From positions 1 through 40,203 of the forward strand of contig JAHYJN010000022.1 in NCBI GenBank assembly GCA_019428905.1: a stretch of DNA of 40,203 bases, written 5' to 3'. Below, piece by piece: positions 17,512 to 25,491 of this stretch (its first letter is position 1; each line of letters opens with the position of its first letter). This DNA is from Candidatus Brevefilum sp. (GTDB lineage Bacteria > Chloroflexota > Anaerolineae > Anaerolineales > Anaerolineaceae). The notes beneath the pieces were generated by a model. The model saw nothing but the letters and a program-made list of their open reading frames with translations, was not told the DNA's origin and ran no database searches. The position numbers were made by a program, and so were the translations under genes.

Positions 17512-18501
17512 ATGCAGACCTCAACCCCATCTATGCCTGATGCCAACACTGCCTTGATCCTGCACCTGCAGCGCCTTTCCACCGAAGACGGTCCTGGCAT
17601 TCGCACGACGATTTTCTTCAAAGGCTGCCCGCTGCACTGCTGGTGGTGCCATAACCCAGAATCGATCTCGCCGCATTCCCAGGTACAGTGGCTTGAAACC
17701 CGCTGTATTGGCTGTGAAACCTGCCTGGAGGTTTGTCCAAACAGCGCATTAACCCGCCAGGAAAATGGTGAAATCTTCCTCGACCGGGTCAAATGCCGGG
17801 GATGCGGTGTGTGTGCTGAAGCCTGTCCTTCAACCGCGCTGGAACTGCTAGGCGAACAGGTGACTCTGGATGAGCTGCTTGCCGAATTGCTTAAAGACCG
17901 CGCTTATTTCGCTGCCAGCGGCGGGGGCGTCACTGCATCTGGTGGGGAACCCACCTTGCAGGCCTCATTTGTCGCCCAGCTGTTTGACCGCTTGCAGGCT
18001 GGGGGCGTCCATACTGCGCTCGACACCAGTGGGGCTTGCTCACTGGCTGCCCTAGAGAGCATCCTGCTGCACACGGATTTGGTGCTGTATGACCTGAAAT
18101 TAATGAACGACGTTCACCACCGGCGGGTGACCGGCCAGGGAAACCAGCGCATCCTGGATAACCTGGTGTCAATCATTAAATTGATCCAAAAGAATAACCT
18201 AAGCACCCGCCTGTGGATCCGCACACCCCTGATACCCGGTATCACGGATCAGGTGGGCAATCTGGATGCGATTGGCGGCTTTTTACACACCGACTTGGAC
18301 GGAGAGGTTGAACGGTGGGAATTATGCGCCTTCAATAACCTGTGCCAGGATAAATACCGCCGGCTTGGCCTGGCGTGGGCCTTTGCAAATAGGCCGCTGA
18401 TGACCCAACTGGAGCTTGACCGCTGTGAAGCAGCCGCCAAAGCCAGCCCGTTTGATGCTGACCGTATCTGGGTGACCGGGGCTGCCAAAGTTGAACAATA
18501 A
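17512..18501 (+). CDS. Glycyl-radical enzyme activating protein (radical SAM)
   Basis: 329 residues. The radical-SAM motif CPLHCWWC gives C39, C43, C46, the CxxxCxxC form found in activases. It is followed by two ferredoxin-like clusters: C65, C68, C71, C75 (CIGCETCLEVCP) and C95, C98, C101, C105 (CRGCGVCAEACP). This insert is found in activases of dehydratase-type glycyl-radical enzymes and absent from PflA, which fits the C-x-E type of the enzyme at 14263. It makes the glycyl radical by SAM cleavage. Start: ATG at 17512 with a weak ribosome binding site. Now 729 nt from its target gene because of the intervening RAYT. Confidence 0.95.
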   Translation: MQTSTPSMPDANTALILHLQRLSTEDGPGIRTTIFFKGCPLHCWWCHNPESISPHSQVQWLETRCIGCETCLEVCPNSALTRQENGEIFLDRVKCRGCGVCAEACPSTALELLGEQVTLDELLAELLKDRAYFAASGGGVTASGGEPTLQASFVAQLFDRLQAGGVHTALDTSGACSLAALESILLHTDLVLYDLKLMNDVHHRRVTGQGNQRILDNLVSIIKLIQKNNLSTRLWIRTPLIPGITDQVGNLDAIGGFLHTDLDGEVERWELCAFNNLCQDKYRRLGLAWAFANRPLMTQLELDRCEAAAKASPFDADRIWVTGAAKVEQ

Positions 18502-18533
18502 TGCGCTGATTTACAAACAAAAGGAAGAACAAA

Positions 18534-19379
18534 ATGAAATACACCGTAGAGCAACTTTCACAAGATGAAATTAGGGCATTCGAGCCGATCATCAAGATCG
18601 GTCTGTTGGCGACGATCACGCCGGAGGGCTTACCGCATATCACGATGCTTTCATCACTGAAGGCTGCAGGTGAGCACTCCCTGTGCTGGGGCCAATTCAC
18701 CGAGGGGATGAGCTTTCAAAACGTGCGCCAGCATCCCAAAATTGGCTGGCTGGTGATGACACTGGCAAAAGACTTGTGGCGCGGGCGGGCAGATTTCACC
18801 CATACCGCCACCACCGGGCCGGATTATGATGCCTATAATAACACCCCCATGTTTCGCTATAACGCCTATTTTGGCATTCATACGGTCTATTACATGGACC
18901 TGGTTGGGCATACCGGAAAGCAAACGCTACCGATGGGGGCTGTGATTTTCTCAGCGATTAAAACAATGATTGCCAAACCCTTCTTCCACCAGAAAAGCCC
19001 CCAAATCCTAAATGCGTGGACCAAGACGTTGTTTAATAAACTGGATAACCTGAAGTTCCTGGCTTACATTGCAGATGACGGTTACCCGGTGATGGTTCCG
19101 GTGATCCAGGCCCAGGCAGCAGGTGGTGGGCATTTGATCTTCAGCACCGGCGCTTTCACCGATGAATTGAAGGCGATCCCCAAAGGCGTACCCATGGCGC
19201 TGTTTGGGTTATGCCTGGATATGACCGATGTGCTGGTGAGGGGTGTCTACCAGGGCCTGCGCTGGGTGGGGCCGCACCGCTGTGGTGTCTTGCAGGTGGA
19301 TTGGGTGTATAACCCTATGCCCCCAGTGCCCCAGCAAATTTACCCGCCGCTGCCGCTGGAACCGGTGCGCGATTTCTAA
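18534..19379 (+). CDS. Pyridoxamine 5'-phosphate oxidase-like flavin split-barrel protein
   Basis: 281 residues, good ribosome binding site (AAAGGAAGAACAAA). The N-terminal ~100 residues look like the split-barrel of the PNPOx-like/FMN-binding family: IKIGLLATITPEGLPHITML, then WGQFTEGMSFQNVRQHPKIG. A second half (KFLAYIADDGYPVMVPVIQA) has similar character, suggesting two barrel units. Function unknown; such proteins bind FMN, F420 or haem. It is 32 nt after the activase gene and 20 nt before an esterase gene. It may support the glycyl-radical pathway, but there is no direct evidence for that. No signal peptide is visible. Confidence 0.7.
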   Translation: MKYTVEQLSQDEIRAFEPIIKIGLLATITPEGLPHITMLSSLKAAGEHSLCWGQFTEGMSFQNVRQHPKIGWLVMTLAKDLWRGRADFTHTATTGPDYDAYNNTPMFRYNAYFGIHTVYYMDLVGHTGKQTLPMGAVIFSAIKTMIAKPFFHQKSPQILNAWTKTLFNKLDNLKFLAYIADDGYPVMVPVIQAQAAGGGHLIFSTGAFTDELKAIPKGVPMALFGLCLDMTDVLVRGVYQGLRWVGPHRCGVLQVDWVYNPMPPVPQQIYPPLPLEPVRDF

Positions 19380-19399
19380 CACGAAAGGTGAACCAAATT

Positions 19400-20224
19400 A
19401 TGCCACTTCATTTGACACATTACCCGGCGTTAAAACTGGACGGGTTGCTTGAACGGGATGTGTGGGTGTGGACGCCGCCTGCTTATCAGGCCGAACCGAC
19501 CAACCGCTTCCCTGTGATTTATATGCATGATGGGCAGAACTTGTTTGAGCCCGAAAAATCCTACACCCACGTCACCTGGGGCGTGGCTGAGGCGATCACC
19601 CGCTTGAGCCAATGGGGCTTTATCCGACCAGCGATCGTGGTTGGGATTGATAACACTGAAAAACGCTTTAGCGATTATTTGCCCGCCAGACCGTTTACCT
19701 CTCCTGAAGGAATAGCCTTACTTGAAAAATTAGCGCAGGAAGACCCCCAAACCTTTCAAAACTTGACAATCACCTCTGACATTTATTTAAAGTTGATCGT
19801 GGAAGAGATCAAACCCCGCATCGACCAGCACTTTCGCACCAAACCAGGTCAACAGGATACGATGGTGATGGGCTCCAGCATGGGGGGGCTGATCTCACTG
19901 TATGCATTAACGGAATATCCAGATGTGTTTGGTGGGGCGGGCTGTTTTTCGACCCATTGGCCGGTTATGCGTGGTTTGACGCTGCCCTATTTGCGAGATC
20001 ATTTACCTATGCCAGGAAAGCACAAGATTTATTTTGATTACGGCACGGGGGGCTTTGATGCCGAGTATGAACCTTATCAGCAGGCGGTGGATGCCGTCAT
20101 GCGCCAAAAAGGGTATAAGCATGGTGTGGATTGGCTGACCCGCTGCGCACCCGGTGCAGACCATCATGAAACCGCCTGGCGCAGCCGGATTCACATCCCC
20201 CTGCGGTTTTTTCTTGGATATTAA
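19400..20224 (+). CDS. Esterase, putative esterase (enterochelin-esterase-like) alpha/beta hydrolase
   Basis: 274 residues from the ATG at 19400, preceded by AAAGGTG at 19384-19390; GTG at 19388 is the alternative. The nucleophile elbow is GSSMGGLISLYAL, the acid is probably one of the Asp residues in YFDYGTGGFDAEYEP, and the His is in GADHHETAWRSRIHIP. FPVIYMHDGQNLFEP near residue 40 is typical of the putative-esterase family (PF00756 type). No signal peptide. It is the last gene of the glycyl-radical-enzyme run, ending at the shared terminator at 20274. Substrate unknown; it may hydrolyse an ester or thioester related to the pathway. Confidence 0.85.
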   Translation: MPLHLTHYPALKLDGLLERDVWVWTPPAYQAEPTNRFPVIYMHDGQNLFEPEKSYTHVTWGVAEAITRLSQWGFIRPAIVVGIDNTEKRFSDYLPARPFTSPEGIALLEKLAQEDPQTFQNLTITSDIYLKLIVEEIKPRIDQHFRTKPGQQDTMVMGSSMGGLISLYALTEYPDVFGGAGCFSTHWPVMRGLTLPYLRDHLPMPGKHKIYFDYGTGGFDAEYEPYQQAVDAVMRQKGYKHGVDWLTRCAPGADHHETAWRSRIHIPLRFFLGY

Positions 20225-20273
20225 ACCGCATTCAGCAACAGCTAAGTCAGCAATCTATCAGGCTGGTTGGATC

Positions 20274-20305
20274 AAAAAAACCCATCTCATTTGATTGAGA
20301 TGGGT
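20274..20305. terminator. Bidirectional terminator between convergent genes
   Basis: CCCATCTCA (20281-20289) and TGAGATGGG (20296-20304) form a 9-bp stem with a 6-nt loop. The preceding seven A's give a U run for the minus strand, and TCTCTGTTTG follows on the plus strand. It separates the esterase (+) and the baeRF-type gene (-). Confidence 0.8.
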
Positions 20306-20341
20306 CTCTGTTTGTAAAAAGATGATTTATCGGAATACGGG

Positions 20342-21439
20342 TCAATAGCGCAGGATGGCGGCGATATGGCCTGCCTTCGCGAGGGTTTCGTTATCTAAAA
20401 TGACTTTAGCCTCCGCATTTTTCTTGAGTGTCTCCTGGACAGCCATTTCGACAGCATGCTCGATGCGATCAAAGCTGCCGCCGCAGAAGGGGCATGTTTT
20501 TAATTCCTGCACGGTCAGGTAGCCGCAGCCGTTGCAGCGATAACCGGCTTGCTCAAAGTCCTGCAATACCAATAAGGTCTTAACCCGCCCTTCGTGGATG
20601 GCGTTCAGGGTATCGATCAGCCCTGTAACCCCGTTGCTGCCCTTGGCAGCCAGGGTGACCGCCTGGTCGACCAAGGCCTGGGTGATCCTTTTTTGTGCAG
20701 CCATTGCTTCCTGGGTTGCCTGCTGCAGCACCTCCTGGTGATGGGCGCTCATGCTCATCGAGAAATCACTCACCACCAGCGATTGCCAGGCCTTAGGCAA
20801 ATCATCTTTGAACCGGGCAATGTTGTCATCAGTGCCGCCGATCATAATGCGTCGGATGTGGTGGTGGTTAAAAAAAGCTGTGGCATAATCGATTACTTCT
20901 TTAATATTACGCTCAATGATGTTTTCCACCTTGCCGCTCGGGTCTGAGCCGCCTTTGCGGCCAAACATAGCATCCCCGCCGCCGCGTTTGAGCTGTTTGA
21001 CCTCGTCACCCAGTACACCTTCCATTTCGACTAAATCACCCATATGGAACGAGAATAAACGGGCGCCCTGTTTATCGACCAGAACGACGCCCCAACCTGT
21101 AAAAGCATCCACTAGATGCGCTAACGGGCGAACGATAGGCATATCGCCCATAAATACCTTGTCTGGCACAGGTAAACCGTACTGGAAAGTGCGGAAGAAG
21201 TTAGCAGCCTGATTTGAGAAAATAACGATACCCTTTGCCGCCCAATCGTATTCATAGTTGATGAATTGCTCGACAACCTGGACGTCTTCCGGGAGGTCAA
21301 CCGTTTTGAGTAAATTGCGAAGCTGAATCTTTGCGGCTTCAGCTTGGACTTGTGTGGGATCTGTGTTCAGGTAAACACTCAGTACCCGTCCTTCCGAGGA
21401 ATAATCCAATAGCGCCTTCAGGTCTTTATCGGAAAACAT
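20342..21439 (-). CDS. baeRF-family protein (probably family 10) with C-terminal zinc ribbon
   Basis: 365 residues from the ATG at 21439. The upstream ATG at 21451 lies in the GGAGG that precedes 21439, so the shorter start is preferred. The sequence has the two-domain pattern of archaeo-eukaryotic release-factor-like (baeRF/VLRF1) proteins: LSVYLNTDP near the start, a central FFNHHHIRRIMIGGTDDNIA, and a C-terminal zinc ribbon C302-x2-C305...C316-x2-C319 (CNGCG, CPFCGG). VLRF1-type domains resemble eRF1 but the role in bacteria is largely unknown; ribosome quality control and peptidyl-tRNA release have been proposed. It stands as a single gene. Confidence 0.7.
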   Translation of the reverse strand: MFSDKDLKALLDYSSEGRVLSVYLNTDPTQVQAEAAKIQLRNLLKTVDLPEDVQVVEQFINYEYDWAAKGIVIFSNQAANFFRTFQYGLPVPDKVFMGDMPIVRPLAHLVDAFTGWGVVLVDKQGARLFSFHMGDLVEMEGVLGDEVKQLKRGGGDAMFGRKGGSDPSGKVENIIERNIKEVIDYATAFFNHHHIRRIMIGGTDDNIARFKDDLPKAWQSLVVSDFSMSMSAHHQEVLQQATQEAMAAQKRITQALVDQAVTLAAKGSNGVTGLIDTLNAIHEGRVKTLLVLQDFEQAGYRCNGCGYLTVQELKTCPFCGGSFDRIEHAVEMAVQETLKKNAEAKVILDNETLAKAGHIAAILRY

Positions 21440-21545
21440 GGTTGCCTCCATTCGTATAATGAGATTTTAAGGTAAGTGATTGATCGAAATGATCAACGAT
21501 CTATACTTGATTTTAACGCAATTGCCTGTAAATATCAAAAAAAGA

Positions 21546-21593
21546 ACTGCTCAGGGTGCGAGGGAATCAAGATCCAGCACCCTTCAGAGCAGT
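21546..21593. repeat. Imperfect inverted repeat ACTGCTC-AGGGTGC / GCACCCT-GAGCAGT
   Basis: The arms are 21546-21559 and 21577-21593, with a TCA bulge in the second arm. It could be a dispersed element or part of the upstream region of the minus-strand gene at 21439. No T-run follows. Confidence 0.55.
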
Positions 21594-21709
21594 CACAATC
21601 AATCCGGTAAAAAAACCAAAAAAGACTGTTTCAAAAGTAAAGGAAACAGCCTCATTTATTATTTAATATTAATCAGCCGAGTTGTGGGGAGGTTATCCAC
21701 AATTGATAT

Positions 21710-21738
21710 GTAGAGACGCCCCGCCGGGGCGTCTCTAC
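21710..21738 (+). repeat. 29-nt palindrome, second copy of the GTAGAGACGCCCC family
   Basis: Identical over 29 nt to the palindrome inside the RAYT gene at 17078-17106. Here it is intergenic, without adjoining similarity, so it is a dispersed repeat rather than part of a transferred gene. Confidence 0.95.
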
Positions 21739-21817
21739 GCGGTGCGTTCGTTGATTTTGGTCAAATTAGTTGTTTTCGTTGTGCTTTTGAGACAGTCCCT
21801 ATATCGGTCAGATGTTT

Positions 21818-23020
21818 TTACTGTGCCCTAGAGGGACGCTCACCCAAGGTCACGGTGAATACCATTTCCTCGCCATTTCGGAGGACGGTCACATCCATGG
21901 TTTCCCCGGGTTTTTTATTGAGCATCATGTAGCTGAGAAGTTCACTGAATTCGAGCACTTCTTGCTGGTCGACCTTGATGATCAAATCACCGCCGCCGAA
22001 AAAGCCGGCCACAGGCGTGGGTTGAGTCCCTGCCCGTAAGCCTGCCTGGTCCGATGGTCCGCCGGGCACGACTTCGACGATATAGGCGCCGTTGGCCTGG
22101 GGGAGCCCCAGGAACTCAGCCTGTGCCAGGGTCAGTGAAGGCAGACTGGATAGCCCTAAGTAGGGATAATTGTAGGTTTGACCTTCTTTCAGCGTCGGCA
22201 CGACCAGGCGCAAAATATTGGAGGAGACGGCAAAGCCAATACCTGTATTCGAAGTGCTCCCCAGGGGTGTGCCTGCCCCGGTCTGCAGGGCGCGGTTGAT
22301 CCCAATCACCTCACCGTTGAGGTTCAGCAGGGGACCGCCCGAGTTGCCGGGGTTGATGGTGGCGTCGGTTTGGATCAGGTCGCCGGCTGAAAAGAACGCG
22401 CCAGCTTCCGTCTGCCGGATAGATTCTAGCGTCCTACCCCGGGCAGATACGATCCCCACCGTCATGGTGCCGCTTAAGCCGAATGGGTTCCCGATCGCAA
22501 CTACGGTTTGGCCCACACGCAGCTGATCAGAATCGCCTAACGGCAGCGGGTGCAGATCCTCAGGTTCCACATCGACCTTGATCAAAGCCAGGTCGGAATC
22601 CAGATCTTCGCCGATCACCTCGCCATAGACCTTAAGCCCGCTTTGGAAGTGCACTTCAACCTCCTGGGCAAACTCAACCACGTGGTAATTGGTGACGATG
22701 TGTCCCTCGCGGTCGATCACAAACCCAGAGCCAATCCCCGAGCCTAATTCAGCATAAACCTGGATCGACACCACGCCCGGGCTGACCGATTCGTACAGCT
22801 GTACCAGTGTGTCTTGCAGCAGGACTTCGTTGGGTACAACAAATGTCATTGGCGGGGGTTCAGTGGTGGGTTGTTGTGTTTCAACCACGGCGCTTAAATC
22901 GCCATCTTCAGCTTCTGGTGTGAGGAAAAATGAGGTCCTCACACCCGGGATGGAACAGGCTAACATGGCCAGAACCAAGACACCGATCACCAACCATAAT
23001 TTAAATTGAGTCGTTTTCAT
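21818..23020 (-). CDS. HtrA/DegP-like serine protease, lipoprotein, with PDZ domain
   Basis: 400 residues. The start MKTTQFKLWLVIGVLVLAML then C22 forms a lipobox (LAMLAC). The catalytic triad is H113 in VTNYHVV, D143 in DSDLALI and S227 in NPGNSGGPLL. A single PDZ domain follows, about residues 295-395, with the YLGL-like carboxylate loop at PYLGLSSLPS. The Thr/Pro-rich linker (TTEPPPMTF, 52-60) lies between the anchor and the protease domain. Such proteins degrade or refold misfolded proteins at the outer face of the membrane. AAAGGA upstream supports the start. It is not visibly in an operon. Confidence 0.95.
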   Translation of the reverse strand: MKTTQFKLWLVIGVLVLAMLACSIPGVRTSFFLTPEAEDGDLSAVVETQQPTTEPPPMTFVVPNEVLLQDTLVQLYESVSPGVVSIQVYAELGSGIGSGFVIDREGHIVTNYHVVEFAQEVEVHFQSGLKVYGEVIGEDLDSDLALIKVDVEPEDLHPLPLGDSDQLRVGQTVVAIGNPFGLSGTMTVGIVSARGRTLESIRQTEAGAFFSAGDLIQTDATINPGNSGGPLLNLNGEVIGINRALQTGAGTPLGSTSNTGIGFAVSSNILRLVVPTLKEGQTYNYPYLGLSSLPSLTLAQAEFLGLPQANGAYIVEVVPGGPSDQAGLRAGTQPTPVAGFFGGGDLIIKVDQQEVLEFSELLSYMMLNKKPGETMDVTVLRNGEEMVFTVTLGERPSRAQ

Positions 23021-23234
23021 TGTGAAATCCTTTCCGGATTATATTACCCCGAAAAAGTAAGACAATTCTTAACAAAATCTATGAAGTTAATCGCATTTGG
23101 AGATGGGACTTATTTGGAGTAACAAGGATCTATCATAAATCACTCCCCTGAATTGTTTGTAACGATGGGCAAATAAGTCAATGGGGCAGGCGTATGTGCA
23201 ACCCCGGATTTTTTATGCGTGTCCAAATTGCAAT

Positions 23235-23672
23235 TCATTCCCCAGAGGTTTCGGTTTTAAAAGCATCTGGCAGAAGGCGGGTTCCGAGGATGGCGGGCAT
23301 GACGATAATCAGTGAATACAACATCAGCATACTGGACACCAAATAAAACATCATATCTGTTGGTGGCCGTTCACCTGACGCCAGGCCGGATGCTACTGCA
23401 AGCGCCTGGCCCCCGAAGAGCAAGATGACCATTAACGCCAGGGACCAAGCAATCGGTTTGATCATGCTCCTCAGCCGAATGGCTGCCCACAAAAGCAACC
23501 CGCTGCCAAGGATAGAAAACAGGCCAAGTTCTGCGGGCATCATGAAATCAAAACGAAATGATTGTTCGCTAATTGAACCAATCACAGCAATGACCAATGT
23601 CGCAAGAATGGGGAACCAGGTTAAGATCACCCCAAGGATCACCAGACTTTTCGTGAGAAGGCACCTTTTCAT
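23235..23672 (-). CDS. Small membrane protein, unknown
   Basis: 145 residues from the ATG at 23672, with GGAG 7 nt upstream; the frame can be read to 23723 but that segment lacks a start signal. Four hydrophobic segments are apparent: about 8-30, 45-65, 70-95 and 108-130. No family signature seen; RLRSMIKPIAWSLALMVILL is an ordinary membrane segment. It lies 214 nt upstream of the HtrA gene, on the same strand, but with too much space to claim an operon. Confidence 0.6.
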   Translation of the reverse strand: MKRCLLTKSLVILGVILTWFPILATLVIAVIGSISEQSFRFDFMMPAELGLFSILGSGLLLWAAIRLRSMIKPIAWSLALMVILLFGGQALAVASGLASGERPPTDMMFYLVSSMLMLYSLIIVMPAILGTRLLPDAFKTETSGE

Positions 23673-23813
23673 TGACGGGCTCCAATGTTTATCAATGTGA
23701 TCTATTTGAATTTCATTATACATGAAGAAAATTGTATGGCTTAAGGTTTGTTGATTGTCAGTATTTTTTCGTGATAGATCGTGGCTAAAACCACCCTATA
23801 GATAACTCGGAGC

Positions 23814-23842
23814 TTGACGCTTAAATCGGTTTATGCTACTAT
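23814..23842 (+). promoter_or_regulatory. Sigma70-like promoter for LysM lipoprotein gene
   Basis: TTGACG (23814-23819), 17 nt, then TACTAT (23837-23842), close to consensus. It is ~70 nt ahead of the ATG at 23912, on the same strand. Confidence 0.55.
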
Positions 23843-23911
23843 CGTAATAACAGAATATTCAGATAATTATTATCTTATCAAATACCATGCACCTGAGAAG
23901 GAGATGCGCCG

Positions 23912-24517
23912 ATGTTAAGAAAACTTTTACCCACAACCGTGTGTGTCATGATCTTAACCCTGCTGCTCTCAAGCTGTAAATTGCCAGCTTCAACCGCACC
24001 GGAGATCCCGGATGAGGAATTGATGACCACACCCATCTTAATCGTGACGGATTCTCTGGGCATGACCACCCAGGCGCCCGAGGAGAAAGCCCCTGGTGAG
24101 GGGACACAGGAACCAGGTGAAGATTTCTTCGCTGAGCCCACCAGCACGCCATTGCCGACGGTGGTGGTGCCCACCGTGACCCGGCCTGCGGAATACACCC
24201 TGATGCCAGGCGAATTCCCGTTTTGCATCGCACGCCGGTTTAATTTAGACCCGCAGCAGCTCCTGAGCCTGAATAATTTAGGGCCGAACGATTTGCTTGA
24301 TCCGGGCACAGTCCTGCAAATCCCCCAAACCGGTACCTGGGTAGGTGAGGGTCGCGTCCGCAATCCACACCCAACGACCCACACGGTGGCCGCAGGGGAA
24401 ACGGTTTATTCGATCGCCTGTTTTTATGGTGATGTCTCACCGGAGGCGATCATCGCTGTCAATGGGCTCGAGGAACCCTTTAACCTGACGCCAGGTCAGA
24501 CCCTCAGTATCCCTTAA
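23912..24517 (+). CDS. Lipoprotein with two LysM domains
   Basis: 201 residues. MLRKLLPTTVCVMILTLLLSSCK has a lipobox (LLSSC, C22). A Thr/Pro/Glu-rich linker fills 23-92. Two LysM units follow, about 95-138 (YTLMPGEFPFCIARRFNLDP) and 157-200 (HTVAAGETVYSIACFYGDV); each ends in an 'L-x-P-G-x-x-L-x-I-P' phrase. LysM binds peptidoglycan GlcNAc, so the protein likely links the membrane and wall, in line with the YkuD enzyme nearby. No catalytic domain. A good ribosome binding site (AAGGAGA) precedes the ATG, with the promoter at 23814. Confidence 0.93.
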   Translation: MLRKLLPTTVCVMILTLLLSSCKLPASTAPEIPDEELMTTPILIVTDSLGMTTQAPEEKAPGEGTQEPGEDFFAEPTSTPLPTVVVPTVTRPAEYTLMPGEFPFCIARRFNLDPQQLLSLNNLGPNDLLDPGTVLQIPQTGTWVGEGRVRNPHPTTHTVAAGETVYSIACFYGDVSPEAIIAVNGLEEPFNLTPGQTLSIP

Positions 24518-24647
24518 TCCCGGGCTTTTGGGTTTCGTTTCCGTACTTGATTGTTAATTGCTGCGCTGATTTGTGTGATCCGAGCGCAGCAGCTTTTCTG
24601 GAAAACCTTCGTTTTGATTTGCAGTTTATCACACTCAAAGGAGTCGG

Positions 24648-25184
24648 ATGACCTACCGCACGCTGTATCGAGAAAAACAATATTCTGGCCCAATATTTGA
24701 TGTTGCCAAAGTCTACCTGCAATTACCCAATGGTCGCGAGCGTGCTTATGACCTGGTTGAGCATGCTGATTCGGTCGCGATCGTGCCGGTTGACGCCAAT
24801 GGTCACATCTACTTTGTTACCCAGCACCGGGTGGGGTCCGGTGGGCTATTGCTTGAACTGCCAGCGGGTGTGCTTGAAAAAGGCGAGGACCCACTGGCCT
24901 GCGCCGAGCGGGAGATCCGCGAAGAGATCGGTATGGGGGCTGAAGTCCTGAGGGAATTGGGCGGGTTCTACCTGGCCCCGGGATATACCGATGAGTATAT
25001 GACGGTTTACCTGGCAACGGGGTTGCATCCTTCTCCTCTGGAACCGGATGAGGATGAGTTTCTCAACTTGGTCACCATGCCTGTCGAAGAGGTTTATCAA
25101 AAGGCAATGGCGGGTGAGATCCAGGACGGCAAGACCCTGGCAGCTTTGCTGCTGGCCATGCCATTGATCCGGACAAATGTGTGA
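24648..25184 (+). CDS. NUDIX hydrolase, ADP-ribose pyrophosphatase type
   Basis: 178 residues, with AAAGGAG 5 nt ahead of the ATG. The NUDIX box fits G-x5-E-x7-REUxEExGU exactly: G74, E80, R88, E89, E92, E93, G95. The pre-box ELPAGVLE is typical of ADP-sugar pyrophosphatases. It would hydrolyse nucleoside diphosphate sugars such as ADP-ribose to AMP and sugar phosphate, in the cytoplasm. No clear operon partner. Confidence 0.92.
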   Translation: MTYRTLYREKQYSGPIFDVAKVYLQLPNGRERAYDLVEHADSVAIVPVDANGHIYFVTQHRVGSGGLLLELPAGVLEKGEDPLACAEREIREEIGMGAEVLRELGGFYLAPGYTDEYMTVYLATGLHPSPLEPDEDEFLNLVTMPVEEVYQKAMAGEIQDGKTLAALLLAMPLIRTNV

Positions 25185-25237
25185 AGTTTATTGATGCACT
25201 TTCAATCAAAATAGCTTGATATTGTTGGGATGATGCC

Positions 25238-25297
25238 TGGTAACTACTCAGCGTTGGGGGCCGCCTTTCAGCGGCAGGGCTGCCAGAGCAGTTACCA
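25238..25297. repeat. 60-nt multi-hairpin element
   Basis: Outer arms TGGTAACTACTC (25238-25249) and GAGCAGTTACCA (25286-25297) pair at 11 of 12 positions. Inside is the hairpin GCCGC-CTTTCA-GCGGC and the self-complementary GGCA/TGCC arms. It could be a dispersed palindrome or a structured leader of the PFOR gene. I do not recognise a known riboswitch. Confidence 0.55.
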
Positions 25298-25326
25298 TCC
25301 CTGTTTGGTTAATATGACAGGTTTCA

Positions 25327-25357
25327 TCGATGAATATGAAGGATATTACCTCATCGA
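25327..25357. promoter_or_regulatory. Inverted repeat upstream of PFOR gene
   Basis: TCGATGA (25327-25333) and TCATCGA (25351-25357) are perfect inverted arms, with inner AATAT/ATATT arms around GAAGG. It sits just before a TATACT hexamer, where a repressor or activator might bind. The assignment is speculative. Confidence 0.35.
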
Positions 25358-25491
25358 TTGTCAAAATCAGGTTATACTTAACCGTTGGATTAAACCAGAA
25401 AACGGCGCTTGTCTTTGATAGAAATTGGGAAAATCCCGTTCTCAGAACGTTGAGCTTATCTAAAAAATTACAATAAAAAGGAGTAGTGTTT

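Larger units (their letters stand above)
21440..21817. other. 378-bp intergenic region with hairpins, no credible gene
   Basis: No protein-coding signal is convincing. A 77-residue frame (21480-21713) crosses a hairpin and has no typical start. Structures present: an imperfect hairpin 21546-21593, CTGTTTC/GAAACAG arms around 21620-21650, and the palindromic repeat 21710-21738. The start signals of the two flanking minus-strand genes are not in this region apart from those of the baeRF-type gene. Confidence 0.6.
25185..25491. other. 307-bp region upstream of PFOR with structured elements
   Basis: There is no convincing gene; the 62-residue frame at 25230-25418 reads through a hairpin element and is not credible. 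The region holds a 60-nt multi-hairpin (25238-25297), an inverted repeat (25327-25357) and a TATACT (25373-25378) that could be a -10 for the PFOR gene, without a good -35. Confidence 0.6.

Noticed and set aside
21480-21713. 77-residue frame in the spacer
   Set aside because: Crosses a hairpin and ends at a palindromic repeat; no ribosome binding site and no family match.
25230-25418. 62-residue frame before the PFOR gene
   Set aside because: Reads through the multi-hairpin element; no start signal or family match.
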